Positions 31,991 through 40,890 are shown, numbered from the stretch's first letter. The stretch is 43,386 bases of DNA from an uncultured Bacilli bacterium (GCA_947629815.1 CANRFG010000008.1:1-43386); one strand, 5' to 3'. The notes: generated by a model from the sequence alone, not told the origin. A program made the numbers and translations.

Positions 31991-33157
31991 ATGAAATGCT
32001 TAAATAAAGATTGTAACGCAGGCGAAATAGAGGAAGATGACAATTTTTGTTATAAATGTGGGCATTGGACAGCAAGAGGGTATTCATTTTTAAAACAGCC
32101 TGAAAATATACAAGGCATACTAAATGGTAATGGCGCGAAAAGGGATGATAGATTTTTAACGATGATATCATTAACTTTGTTTGCATTTATAGCTTTTACT
32201 TTTATTGGATTATATAGAGGTGAAGATTTATTTAAACCTTTATATTTTGTTAAAAGAAAAATTGATAACTATGTCTATGGATATAATACTGCAATTATTA
32301 AAACTGATAATATTTATAATAAAAAAAATATAAATAGTTTAGAAGAAGCAAACCAAATTATAGATTATGATTTAGATAGTCAAAATTTTAAATGTTCTTA
32401 TGCACTTGATACTTTTAAACTTGAGACAGACATAGAAAAAGCTTATTCTATACCAAGTGTTAGTTTTTGTGATATGAGTTATAATGAAGCTGAAAAAATA
32501 AAAAATGTAATTGATAAAATGTATTCTTTATTTCCAAATATGAAAGGTGCTTTAACAAATATATCAATTACAAATGCAAAAACAAAGTCAGAATATATAG
32601 CTTATTTTCAACCAATGTTTCAATTTGTAAATCCAAATGAAGATATTAATTTTTACAATAAGGTAAATAAAACACAAATATTATTAAATAGTTATTACTT
32701 TTTAAATGAAAATGTTATGAGTAACCCAATAGAAAGTGTTGTTGGTGAAAATTGGTATGTAAAAGACGCAACTTGGGAATCAACTATTTCACATGAATTA
32801 GGGCATTATATAACATTTGTAATATTTTTAAGGGAAAATGGACTTGAAAATATTACATTTGTGACAAAAGATAATGAAAATAAAATATATGAATTATTAA
32901 AAATATATGAGTCTGGGGAATTTTCTACAAATATAGTTAATCAAGCATTAAATAATTATAACAATAAATATAAAACAAATTTAGATCTTGATTCTTTTGC
33001 ATTGACAATATCTAAATATGCAGGTGTTAAAAATAATGATAATGTTTTAATTGCTGATGAAACTATTGCAGAAGCTATACATGATTTTTATTTACATGGC
33101 GAAAATCTATCTAAAAGTAGTTATGAAATAATTAGTATAATTAAATCAAAATTGTAG
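31991..33157 (+). CDS. zinc-ribbon, membrane-anchored HELGH metallopeptidase-like protein
   Basis: A 388-aa protein. Residues 3-25 hold a zinc ribbon (CLNKDC...CYKC). One transmembrane helix lies at about residues 58-76. The C-terminal 310 residues contain the zinc-protease motif ISHELGHYITFV (HExxH, near residues 268-279) and, about 95 residues later, ADETIAEAIHDFY, where Glu would be the third ligand of a gluzincin. If the ribbon is inside, the protease part is outside; charges on both flanks are positive, so topology is not certain. An XRE regulator next to an HExxH protease recalls ImmR/ImmA, but ImmA is soluble. The stop is 8 bp from the next ATG. Substrate unknown. Confidence 0.82.
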   Translation: MKCLNKDCNAGEIEEDDNFCYKCGHWTARGYSFLKQPENIQGILNGNGAKRDDRFLTMISLTLFAFIAFTFIGLYRGEDLFKPLYFVKRKIDNYVYGYNTAIIKTDNIYNKKNINSLEEANQIIDYDLDSQNFKCSYALDTFKLETDIEKAYSIPSVSFCDMSYNEAEKIKNVIDKMYSLFPNMKGALTNISITNAKTKSEYIAYFQPMFQFVNPNEDINFYNKVNKTQILLNSYYFLNENVMSNPIESVVGENWYVKDATWESTISHELGHYITFVIFLRENGLENITFVTKDNENKIYELLKIYESGEFSTNIVNQALNNYNNKYKTNLDLDSFALTISKYAGVKNNDNVLIADETIAEAIHDFYLHGENLSKSSYEIISIIKSKL

Positions 33158-33165
33158 GTGATTAA

Positions 33166-33345
33166 ATGAGAACTTGTTATAATTGCAAAGGTATAAATAG
33201 GGAAAATGACACATTTTGTAGAAATTGTGGGTTATTAATGAGAAGCAATACTTATTATATTCTTATAAATGTTGGTACAGTTATTATATTGCTTGCTTTA
33301 GTATTTGTAATTATTTTATTTGTTGCGTCTTATTATGTTTATTAA
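33166..33345 (+). CDS. 59-residue zinc-ribbon membrane peptide
   Basis: A small gene that is easy to miss: MRTCYNCKGINRENDTFCRN then CGLL, a four-Cys ribbon (CYNC and CRNC), then one hydrophobic helix (residues 31-57: YILINVGTVIILLALVFVII and on) to the end. AGGTGAT at 33156-33162 overlaps the stop of the metallopeptidase gene, so it is coupled to it. Its ribbon-plus-helix layout copies the N-terminus of that protein, which suggests that the two may interact or that it regulates the larger one. Confidence 0.78.
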   Translation: MRTCYNCKGINRENDTFCRNCGLLMRSNTYYILINVGTVIILLALVFVIILFVASYYVY

Positions 33346-33365
33346 CAATATAGGAAGGTAAAATT

Positions 33366-35990
33366 ATGAGAGATGAAAAGAAATTAAATGTTTATAATGA
33401 AACAGTGGAAGAACTTTATAATAGATTGGAGACAAACGAAAAAGGATTAACTGATGAAGAAGCAGAAAAAAGATTATTAAGAGATGGAGAAAATAAATTA
33501 ACAGAAAAAAAGAAAAAATCTAATTTTGCATTATTTTTTGGACAATTTAATGACTTTATGATTATTTTATTAATATTTGCATCAATATTTTCAGCAGTTA
33601 TTTCTTATGTTCGTAATGAATCTTATATTGATTCAATTATAATAATAGTAATTGTTGTTATAAATGCAATATTAAGTTTTATCCAAGAAAAAAAGGCAGA
33701 TGTTGCTATACAAGAATTAAATAAAATGTTTGTTACTAATAACTATGTTATAAGAAATGGTATTAAAAAATCTATTGATGTTCGTAATATTGTTGTTGGT
33801 GATATTTTAGAGTTAGAAGCAGGTGATTATGTTTCAGCAGATGCAAGAATAATCATGTCAGAAAGTTTAGAAGTGAATGAATCTACATTAACTGGTGAAT
33901 CAAAATCCATAAAAAAAGATAATTCAAATATTAATGAAGAAAAAGAATTATATGAAAGAAAGAATATGGTATTTGCTGGTTGTAATGTTACTAATGGACA
34001 TGCTTTTGTGGTTGTATCATCTACTGGAATGAAAACAGAATTGGGTAAAATAGCTACAAGTTTAATTGATAAAAAAAGTGATATAACTCCACTTCAAAAG
34101 AAAGTAAATCAAATTAGCAAAGTATTAACTTATATAATATTGGGAATTATAGTTGTCATGTTAATAATAGGTTTACTTATGAAAAATGATTTTTTTGATA
34201 TTCTTATGTTATCTATATCACTTGCAGTTGCGGCAATTCCAGAAGGAATGTCATCTATAATTACAATTATTTTGTCGTTAGGTATGACTGCTATGGCAAA
34301 AAAGAATGTCATTATTAGAAAAATGTCATCAGTTGAAACATTAGGCTCAACAGATATTATTTGTTCTGATAAAACTGGTACTATAACACAGAATAAAATG
34401 CTAGTAAAATCAATATATGTGAATGAACAATTATACACTGATAATGATAATATTACTAATCTAGGATTGCTTGTATGTTGTGCTAGCAATTGCCAAAATG
34501 TTACTAAAAATAATGATATTTATATAGGTGATGAAACAGAAGTATCAATATACAAATATTTGGAAAAGATTAATAAGAATGTAGTTAATACTAATCAAAG
34601 AATTAAAGAATATCCATTTGATTCAGATCGTAAAATGATGAGTACTATAAATCAAATTCAAGATAAGATTTATTCATTTACAAAAGGAAGTTTAGATTCC
34701 ATTATTAATAATTGTTCTTCATATATAGTAAATGGGAAAATATTTATGATGACCCCAGAGTATAGACAGAAAATATTTGAAATTGAAAAAGAACAATCAG
34801 CTAAATCTTTAAGGCTTTTAGCATTCGCTTATAAATATGAAAATATTGATGATCCAGAACATAATATGATTTTCATAGGATTAATTGGAATGATGGACCC
34901 ACCTAGAGAAAGTGTACCAAATGCTATTGAAATTTGTCATAAAGCAGGATTAAAACCTATTATGATAACAGGTGATAGTATTAATACAGCCACTGCAATT
35001 GCTAAATCGGTAAATATTATTGATAGCGATGATAAAGCGATAGAAGGAAAAATTGTTGATAAAATGACAGATGATGAACTTGTGGAGGCAGTAAAATATT
35101 ACCAAGTTTATGCAAGAATTAGTCCAAATACAAAGCTTCGTATTGTTGAAGCATTACAACAACAAGGATATGTAGTTGCAATGACTGGAGATGGAGTAAA
35201 TGATGCACCAGCAATAAAAAAAGCAGATATAGGTATTGGTATGGGAATAACTGGTACAGAAGTTGTTAAAAAAGTTGCGGATTGTATTTTAGTAGATGAT
35301 AGTTTCTCAACAATAGTTGATGGTGTTGAAGAGGGAAGAAGAATAACTGCTAATATAAAGAAAATTATTCTTTACTTACTTGCTGGAAATATAGTCGAAG
35401 TAATTTTGGTATTTGTATCAATGTTATTAAATATGGAAATGTTTACTACATTACAACTTTTATGGCTAAATTTGGTTACTGATTCTATTCCAGCAATAAT
35501 GTTAGCATTTGAAAAATCAGATGATGACATAATGGAAGATATACCTTGTAATAGATCAAATTCAAGTTTCTTTACTCCATTTTTAAACGCGAAAATTATT
35601 ATCAGCGCTATATTTAAATCGATAATAATGATAATGTTATTCTTATATTATGCTAATAATTATGATGCTAGTTTTGCTGGGTCATTAATGTTTATTTATT
35701 TGATAGCGAATGAATTGCTATATTCACTATCTTGTAGGAATTTGAAAAAGTCTGTATTTAATAAAAGATTTTTTGAAAATAAGAGATTGATAATAAGTTT
35801 AGTAGTACTTGCAATAATACAGATATTAGTGTTAACAACAGGATTATCCAAGTTCTTTATTGTAGGGGGATTAAGAATAGAAGATGTATTAATTACATTG
35901 GGTATATGTTTTGTAACTTTTGTTTTAGGTGAATTAATTAAGCCATTATATGTAAGATTATTTAAAGATTATATGGAGGTGAAAAGATGA
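33366..35990 (+). CDS. Ca2+-type P-type ATPase (P2A)
   Basis: An 874-aa cation pump. N-terminal cation-ATPase domain (VEELYNRLETNEKGLTDEEAEKRL); actuator LTGES; TM4 AAIPEGMSSIITI, the PEG turn of Ca2+ pumps; phosphorylation CSDKTGTIT; nucleotide domain FTKGSLD; hinge MTGDGVNDAPAI; TM6 LLWLNLVTDSIPA with the Asn and Asp Ca2+ ligands; C-terminal cation domain. It lacks heavy-metal CPx motifs. Ca2+ is the best call, Mn2+ possible. It sits inside a unit with a metallopeptidase and unknown proteins, an uncommon setting, and its 3' end overlaps the next gene by 4 bp. AGGAAGG is ahead of the ATG. Confidence 0.92.
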   Translation: MRDEKKLNVYNETVEELYNRLETNEKGLTDEEAEKRLLRDGENKLTEKKKKSNFALFFGQFNDFMIILLIFASIFSAVISYVRNESYIDSIIIIVIVVINAILSFIQEKKADVAIQELNKMFVTNNYVIRNGIKKSIDVRNIVVGDILELEAGDYVSADARIIMSESLEVNESTLTGESKSIKKDNSNINEEKELYERKNMVFAGCNVTNGHAFVVVSSTGMKTELGKIATSLIDKKSDITPLQKKVNQISKVLTYIILGIIVVMLIIGLLMKNDFFDILMLSISLAVAAIPEGMSSIITIILSLGMTAMAKKNVIIRKMSSVETLGSTDIICSDKTGTITQNKMLVKSIYVNEQLYTDNDNITNLGLLVCCASNCQNVTKNNDIYIGDETEVSIYKYLEKINKNVVNTNQRIKEYPFDSDRKMMSTINQIQDKIYSFTKGSLDSIINNCSSYIVNGKIFMMTPEYRQKIFEIEKEQSAKSLRLLAFAYKYENIDDPEHNMIFIGLIGMMDPPRESVPNAIEICHKAGLKPIMITGDSINTATAIAKSVNIIDSDDKAIEGKIVDKMTDDELVEAVKYYQVYARISPNTKLRIVEALQQQGYVVAMTGDGVNDAPAIKKADIGIGMGITGTEVVKKVADCILVDDSFSTIVDGVEEGRRITANIKKIILYLLAGNIVEVILVFVSMLLNMEMFTTLQLLWLNLVTDSIPAIMLAFEKSDDDIMEDIPCNRSNSSFFTPFLNAKIIISAIFKSIIMIMLFLYYANNYDASFAGSLMFIYLIANELLYSLSCRNLKKSVFNKRFFENKRLIISLVVLAIIQILVLTTGLSKFFIVGGLRIEDVLITLGICFVTFVLGELIKPLYVRLFKDYMEVKR

Positions 35991-36388
35991 AAAAAAATAA
36001 TCAAAATAATAATCAAACTTCATTTATAGTATTTTCAGGGATAGTTGTATTATGTATATTTACAGCAGTAACAATTATTAATATTCTTCCTAGAAATAAT
36101 GAGAGTGATTCATACTATGTAAAAGTAGAAGAAGATATGAGCGCTAAAATTGAATCATTAGATATAGAAAACAATAAATTAAAAATCACTATGTCTGGTG
36201 ATACTATTGAGTATTGTGTTAAATCAACAAAAAGTACACCAAATGATAATGCTTTGTGTTGGAAGAAAGTTGATAATAATACAGCAATTATCTCTATTTA
36301 TCAAAACAAAAAATATTATGTATGGATTAAAGATGTAAATGGAAATATTAGTATTCCTATGAGCATTAATACAAAAGATAATGGCTAG
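35987..36388 (+). CDS. small anchored extracytoplasmic protein
   Basis: A 133-aa protein: short polar N-terminus (KKNNQNNNQ), one hydrophobic helix (residues 12-34), then a domain of about 95 residues of beta-like texture ending KKYYVWIKDVNGNISIP, similar in feel to Ig-like/YYVWVKD modules of Firmicute surface proteins. Two Cys (EYCVKS, ALCWKK) could pair. Start overlaps the P-ATPase stop (ATGA), so it may be an accessory of the pump. AGGTGAAAAG before the ATG. Confidence 0.78.
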   Translation: MKKNNQNNNQTSFIVFSGIVVLCIFTAVTIINILPRNNESDSYYVKVEEDMSAKIESLDIENNKLKITMSGDTIEYCVKSTKSTPNDNALCWKKVDNNTAIISIYQNKKYYVWIKDVNGNISIPMSINTKDNG

Positions 36389-36405
36389 TAAGGAGAAATC
36401 TATTT

Positions 36406-37473
36406 ATGAATAGTGAGCGTATTAATGATTCAAGAAATAGAGTTTTCATAAATAATTTAGCAATAGGTAAAGATATACCTATTGCTATGTCAACTTCTTC
36501 TACTTCCAATTATAGAGTGACTGGATTAAATCAAATTGAAGATATAATAAACTGTGGATATGTTCGACCAAAAGCTGGTAAACTAATGGGTGGACACACA
36601 AACGAAATATTTTGGACTAGAGGTGGTGAAAATACTTTCTATTATGATAAAAGACCTGTATTAGAAGTATCAGAAGATAAATTAAAAGATGGACAAATGG
36701 GTGCGATTTCAATAAAAGATTTATTAGGAATATGGGTCTTTGATGAAAGTCAAAATAAATATATAAATCAAATAAATTATTTTAAAAATTTATACGAACA
36801 ACGACATTCAAATAATACTGATGCTATTCCACTTGAAAATATTTATTCTGTTCTTAATGAAAATGGGTATATTTGTTTAGGACATGGAATAGGAAGAACA
36901 GGAAATATGAATGATACCATACAATCAATATTTCAGAATGGATTAAGAACAAAAGATAATTCTTTATACTATACAACTATTGGATTAGATACTACTAATA
37001 TAGAAGCATTACGTCAAAAATTAAATGAATGGCAACACCAAGATTCAAAAAAAATAATTTTGATACGACTACCATTAGAATATATTAATAGGTTAGGTGA
37101 TAGTGCTGATTTAGATGGTGAAAAATTTGGCGCTTTCTATAATGAAGTAATTTCATCAAATGGTAAAATAACATATTATTTAGACCCTAAATTCATTGTA
37201 GGTTGTTATGATGTTGAAAAACAAGTAGTTCTCTTAAATAATAATTTTGAAAGAATATTAAGTGAAAAAACATTACGCACTTTAAGAGAAAAATATAAAA
37301 CGACATTGGCAAAAACACAAGCTAGATTTGAAAGGTTAGAAGAAACATTAAATAGTCTAAATGCTAATCATAATCAAAATACACAAGATGAAATCCAAAA
37401 TTTAGGAGCAAATTTAGAATGGAATTTAAGTGATTTTGATGATGATATAGATTGGGGGGCAAGAAAAAGATGA
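36406..37473 (+). CDS. unknown protein with possible ADP-ribosyltransferase-like folds
   Basis: A 355-aa soluble protein I cannot name. It has two related-looking halves: (i) LNQIEDIINCGYVRPKAG...GGHTNEIFWTRGGENTFYYDKRPVL, residues 41-88; (ii) ICLGHGIGRTG, IQSIFQNGLRTKDNSLYYTTIGLD, residues 155-196, followed by IILIRLPLEYI and a YYLDPKFIVGCYD end. The second order (HG, then I..I...GLR, then YTT, then hydrophobic strand) resembles ART/RNA 2'-phosphotransferase-type folds. That is a pattern reading, not proof. The last 60 residues are a charged coiled coil and acidic tail. AAGGAG is before the ATG; the end overlaps the next gene by 4 bp. Confidence 0.75.
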   Translation: MNSERINDSRNRVFINNLAIGKDIPIAMSTSSTSNYRVTGLNQIEDIINCGYVRPKAGKLMGGHTNEIFWTRGGENTFYYDKRPVLEVSEDKLKDGQMGAISIKDLLGIWVFDESQNKYINQINYFKNLYEQRHSNNTDAIPLENIYSVLNENGYICLGHGIGRTGNMNDTIQSIFQNGLRTKDNSLYYTTIGLDTTNIEALRQKLNEWQHQDSKKIILIRLPLEYINRLGDSADLDGEKFGAFYNEVISSNGKITYYLDPKFIVGCYDVEKQVVLLNNNFERILSEKTLRTLREKYKTTLAKTQARFERLEETLNSLNANHNQNTQDEIQNLGANLEWNLSDFDDDIDWGARKR

Positions 37474-37649
37474 AAAGCCAAAAAAAAGATAATTACATAA
37501 AAGATTATATTGATAGAAAAAAACTTATAAAGAAAGCAAATAAAATTCAAAAACAAATGAAGAAACAAGAAAAAGTAATAAATGTAATATTACAGAAACT
37601 TGATGAAATGGAAGCACCAAAAGGAAAAGAAATAATAATTAAAAAATAA
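37470..37649 (+). CDS. 59-residue basic coiled-coil peptide
   Basis: A short Lys-rich peptide (MKSQKKDNYIKDYIDRKKLI then KKANKIQKQMKKQEKVI, VILQKLDEMEAPKGKEII) predicted to be one long amphipathic helix or coiled coil. ATG 37470 overlaps the preceding stop (ATGA) and has a GGGGGG tract at 37456-37461 as a possible ribosome site. The upstream gene ends in its own coiled coil, so the two may pair. Last gene of the unit. Confidence 0.7.
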   Translation: MKSQKKDNYIKDYIDRKKLIKKANKIQKQMKKQEKVINVILQKLDEMEAPKGKEIIIKK

Positions 37650-37678
37650 CCTAATCTTCGCAAAAGGTTATTTTTTTA
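37645..37678 (+). terminator. terminator of the metallopeptidase-pump operon
   Basis: A 7-bp stem AATAACC/GGTTATT with 14-nt loop and T-run. It closes the unit 20 bp before the second 53-bp repeat. Confidence 0.75.
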
Positions 37679-37698
37679 TATATAAAATTATGTTTTAG

Positions 37699-37751
37699 AA
37701 ATTGAATAAGATTTACATTTGAAATAGTCTAATAAATGTAAATGTTTATTA
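37699..37751 (+). repeat. 53-bp direct repeat, copy 2
   Basis: Identical to 31332-31384. It ends 50 bp before the ATG of collagen-like gene 2 and contains the same 10-bp inverted repeat (37711-37720 and 37734-37743). Confidence 0.95.
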
Positions 37752-37776
37752 AAATGTGTTCACAATATATAAGTAT

Positions 37777-37785
37777 CATAATATA
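37777..37785 (+). promoter_or_regulatory. possible sporulation-type -10 of collagen gene 2
   Basis: CATAATATA fits CATAnnnTA and lies 25 nt before the ATG, matching collagen gene 1. No good -35 for a sporulation sigma is seen. Confidence 0.35.
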
Positions 37786-37801
37786 TTATAGGGGGAAAAT
37801 T

Positions 37802-39142
37802 ATGGATACTTATGAGAAAGCGTTAAAAAAGATAGAAGAAGATAAGAAATGTAAACCAGATTGTATTGGCGTTATGGGACCTCAAGGGCCAACAGGTCCA
37901 ACAGGACCAACAGGAGAATCAGGAGCTCCTGCTCCTGCAATAAATATTTTGGGAACTTTTTCAAGTGAGGAAGAATTAGAAAATACTCATCCAACAGGTA
38001 ATTTAGGTGATTCATATATAGTAGGTGATGAAATATATATATGGTCTGATTCAATGGGTTGGGTAGATGTAGGAACATTTAGGGGTCCTAAAGGAGATAC
38101 AGGACCACAAGGTGTAGAAGGTCCACAGGGTGAAATGGGTATTCAAGGAGAACCTGGACCACAAGGAGAGCAAGGTGTTCGTGGACAAAGAGGATTACAG
38201 GGTGAAGTAGGCCCTCAAGGACCAACTGGACCAACAGGGGAAAGAGGCCCTATTGGAAATACAGGCGCGAAAGGAAATGATGGAACAAGTGTTACAATAT
38301 TAGGTTCTTATGATACATTTTCACAATTAGAAGTAGCACATCCAACAGGAACGCCAGGAGCTTCTTATTTAGTTGATTCTGATTTATATGTTTGGTCAGA
38401 GGAAAATGATAGTTGGAAAAATGTAGGAGTAATTAGAGGACCACAAGGAGAGCAAGGAACACCAGGTCCAGCAGGTCCTAGAGGAGCACAAGGTATTCAA
38501 GGGATACAAGGACCAACCGGACCACAAGGTGAAGAAGGTCCTCAAGGCGTAAGAGGTGCACAAGGACCTCAAGGTATTCCAGGTCCACAGGGAGAAAGGG
38601 GATTACAAGGTCCAGCAGGACCACAAGGAGCACAAGGTCCACAAGGAATTCCAGGACCACTTAAAATCCCTACTGCATTTTTTTTAGCGACTAGTGAAGG
38701 ATTTCCAGATGGTGTGAAAATTGAGCCTGGTATGCAACTTCCACTTGAAGTGGAAATGCTTGATACTGATGACGCATTTTACTTTAGTCCTGAAAATAGT
38801 TCATTTACTTTTTTAAAACCTGGATTGTATGTTGTAAGTTTTATAGTTCATGCACATACTATAAGAAATAATGATGAACCTAATCCTAATATTATATCTG
38901 TTGGACTAAAAAAAGTAGGGGAACCTACTGTTTATGCAGGTTGTTCTGTTTGGGGAAGTAGTACAACTACATCATTACTTACAGGATTTGGTACAGTAAA
39001 TGTTCCAAATGCAGAATGGTTTGAGCTTACGAATACCGGTACAGCATCTTTTGTAGTTGCAGGACCTAAAGTTGAACAATTATCTATCGAATCTTCTTTA
39101 GCAGTTCCAATAGTTAGTGTTTTAGTTCAAAAAATTCAATAA
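37802..39142 (+). CDS. collagen-like BclA-type surface protein 2
   Basis: A 446-aa paralogue of the gene at 28962. Leader [12 protein letters not shown] plus DKKCKPDC; short Gly-X-Y tract 1; globular insert A ([18 protein letters not shown]...[15 protein letters not shown]); tract 2 (about 28 triplets); globular insert B ([18 protein letters not shown]...[16 protein letters not shown]); tract 3 (about 28 triplets); C-terminal beta domain of about 140 residues ([20 protein letters not shown]...VSVLVQKIQ), different from that of paralogue 1. The inserts resemble the DSYIVG..LYVW modules found between collagen tracts in phage fibres and surface proteins. No signal peptide. GGGGG is before ATG 37802. 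Trimeric fibre on the cell or spore surface is the likely role. Confidence 0.9.
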   Translation: MDTYEKALKKIEEDKKCKPDCIGVMGPQGPTGPTGPTGESGAPAPAINILGTFSSEEELENTHPTGNLGDSYIVGDEIYIWSDSMGWVDVGTFRGPKGDTGPQGVEGPQGEMGIQGEPGPQGEQGVRGQRGLQGEVGPQGPTGPTGERGPIGNTGAKGNDGTSVTILGSYDTFSQLEVAHPTGTPGASYLVDSDLYVWSEENDSWKNVGVIRGPQGEQGTPGPAGPRGAQGIQGIQGPTGPQGEEGPQGVRGAQGPQGIPGPQGERGLQGPAGPQGAQGPQGIPGPLKIPTAFFLATSEGFPDGVKIEPGMQLPLEVEMLDTDDAFYFSPENSSFTFLKPGLYVVSFIVHAHTIRNNDEPNPNIISVGLKKVGEPTVYAGCSVWGSSTTTSLLTGFGTVNVPNAEWFELTNTGTASFVVAGPKVEQLSIESSLAVPIVSVLVQKIQ

Positions 39143-39149
39143 TAATTTT

Positions 39150-39181
39150 AAATGATTTTAAATATTAAAATCATTTTTTTA
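39150..39181 (+). terminator. terminator of collagen gene 2
   Basis: A perfect 11-bp stem AAATGATTTTA/TAAAATCATTT, 5-nt loop, then T-run. Confidence 0.8.
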
Positions 39182-39306
39182 TAAGTTATGATATTTTCAA
39201 ATTATTTTTAAAGGTATATAATGTATTTATAAAGATTTACAATAGTAAAATTAAAGTGTAAATAAAAATTATATATTAAAAAAATTTGTTTTAAAGGAGT
39301 TATATT

Positions 39307-40812
39307 ATGTTAAATGCAGTAAAAAGAGTTTTAATAGTTTTAATAGGTGTTGTTTTACAATTTGGCTTTTCAATTATGATAAGGTTATTTTTTTATAAAT
39401 ACCTTGGAATAATAACAATATTTTATAGTATCATAAGTGTATTAATTGTGCTTGGTATTTTAAAAGAAAGTACAAGACTTTCTAATGATTTACCATGGGT
39501 AATATTAATTTTGATATTTCCAATATTTGGTACAATTTTATTAATCACTTTAGGTAAAAGTTATTCTAAAAATAAATTATTAAAAAGTATATTTGAACAT
39601 GAAAAAAAATATAGTGAATTATTAGTTCAAGATGATGAAATAAGAAAAGAAATAGAAGATAAGAATTTAGATAATATTAGATATTTAATAAATAGAACAA
39701 ATTATTTTGCAAGTACTAATAACGATGTTACTTATTATAACTTTGGAGAAATTTTTTATCCAGAGTTAATAAAAGAACTTAAAAAAGCTGAAAAATTTAT
39801 ATTTATTGAATATTTTATTATAAATGAAGGAACTATGTGGAATGGTATTTTAGACATATTAAAAGAAAAAGCATCACAAGGTGTAGATGTTAGAATAATG
39901 TATGATGATATGGGAAGTATTGCGATGCTTTCAACTAGTTATTCTAAACAACTTGCTAAATATGGTATAAAATGTATTTCATTTAATAAATTAAGTACTT
40001 TTGGTGGAATATTTATGAATAATCGTGACCATAGAAAAATGACTATTATAGATGGTAAGGTGGCATTTTCTGGTGGAGTTAATTTAAGTGATGAATATAT
40101 AAACATAAATAGTAAATTAGGTATTTGGAAAGATAATGGTATTAAAATTGTTGGTGATTCTATATGGAATTTAACAGTTATGTTTTTAACTTTATGGAAC
40201 GCTAATACAAAAGAAGATGATGATATTACTAAATTCAAGTATGATTTTAAAAATAGTAAAAATGGTAATGGTTATGTAATTCCTTATGGAGTAACTCCTT
40301 TACATAGAGATTTAATAGGGGAAGATGTATATATTAATATGATTAATAGTTCTAAAGATTATTTATATATAATGACACCTTATTTAATAATTGATACGGA
40401 TATGGTTAATTCTCTTTGTAGGGCATCTAAAAGGGGAGTAGATGTTAGAATAATTGTACCAGGAATTCCTGATAAAAAAATAGTTTATACTCAAACAGTA
40501 TCATTTTTTAAAGTTTTACATGATAATGGAGTAAAAATTTATAAATATACTGAAGGATTTGTTCATTCAAAGGTATTTTTATCAGATGATGTAAGAGCAG
40601 TAGTTGGAACAATAAATATGGATTATAGAAGCTTATATCTTCATTTTGAAAATGGTATTTATATGGAAAATGTTAAAGCAATTAAAGATATATATAAAGA
40701 TTTCAATGATACTTTTGCTGTTAGTAAACAGTTAAATGATAGTGATGTTAAAACAGGATTTATAAAATCTTTATGGCAAGCTATTTTAAGATTGTTTGCT
40801 CCATTGTTCTAA
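39307..40812 (+). CDS. cls: cardiolipin synthase
   Basis: A 501-aa membrane enzyme of the phospholipase D superfamily that joins two phosphatidylglycerols into cardiolipin. Two N-terminal transmembrane helices (about residues 8-55, plus a third hydrophobic stretch at 58-78), then two HKD sites: HRKMTIIDGKVAFSGGVN (near residue 245) and HSKVFLSDDVRAVVGTINMD (near residue 418). Both H-x-K-x4-D sets are intact. Length is right for Cls. AAAGGAG lies 7 bases before the ATG; TATAAT at 39217-39222 is a possible -10. A weak hairpin at 40833-40851 may end transcription. Confidence 0.93.
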   Translation: MLNAVKRVLIVLIGVVLQFGFSIMIRLFFYKYLGIITIFYSIISVLIVLGILKESTRLSNDLPWVILILIFPIFGTILLITLGKSYSKNKLLKSIFEHEKKYSELLVQDDEIRKEIEDKNLDNIRYLINRTNYFASTNNDVTYYNFGEIFYPELIKELKKAEKFIFIEYFIINEGTMWNGILDILKEKASQGVDVRIMYDDMGSIAMLSTSYSKQLAKYGIKCISFNKLSTFGGIFMNNRDHRKMTIIDGKVAFSGGVNLSDEYININSKLGIWKDNGIKIVGDSIWNLTVMFLTLWNANTKEDDDITKFKYDFKNSKNGNGYVIPYGVTPLHRDLIGEDVYINMINSSKDYLYIMTPYLIIDTDMVNSLCRASKRGVDVRIIVPGIPDKKIVYTQTVSFFKVLHDNGVKIYKYTEGFVHSKVFLSDDVRAVVGTINMDYRSLYLHFENGIYMENVKAIKDIYKDFNDTFAVSKQLNDSDVKTGFIKSLWQAILRLFAPLF

Positions 40813-40863
40813 TTAAATTATTATACATTCTCTTTTCATTAAAAATGAAAAATATTTCATTAA

Positions 40864-40890
40864 TTAGCACTCGACACTTGCAATTGCTAA
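40864..40890 (+). promoter_or_regulatory. CIRCE operator (HrcA site)
   Basis: TTAGCACTC (40864-40872), 9-bp spacer, AATTGCTAA (40882-40890). The left arm matches CIRCE fully; the right arm matches 7 of 9 of GAGTGCTAA. It overlaps the -35 of the hsp20 promoter, so HrcA would block it. Confidence 0.88.

Noticed and set aside
37872-38660. Leu/Val-rich minus-strand frames in the collagen gene
   Set aside because: By-products of the GGN-CCN pattern of Gly-X-Y codons.
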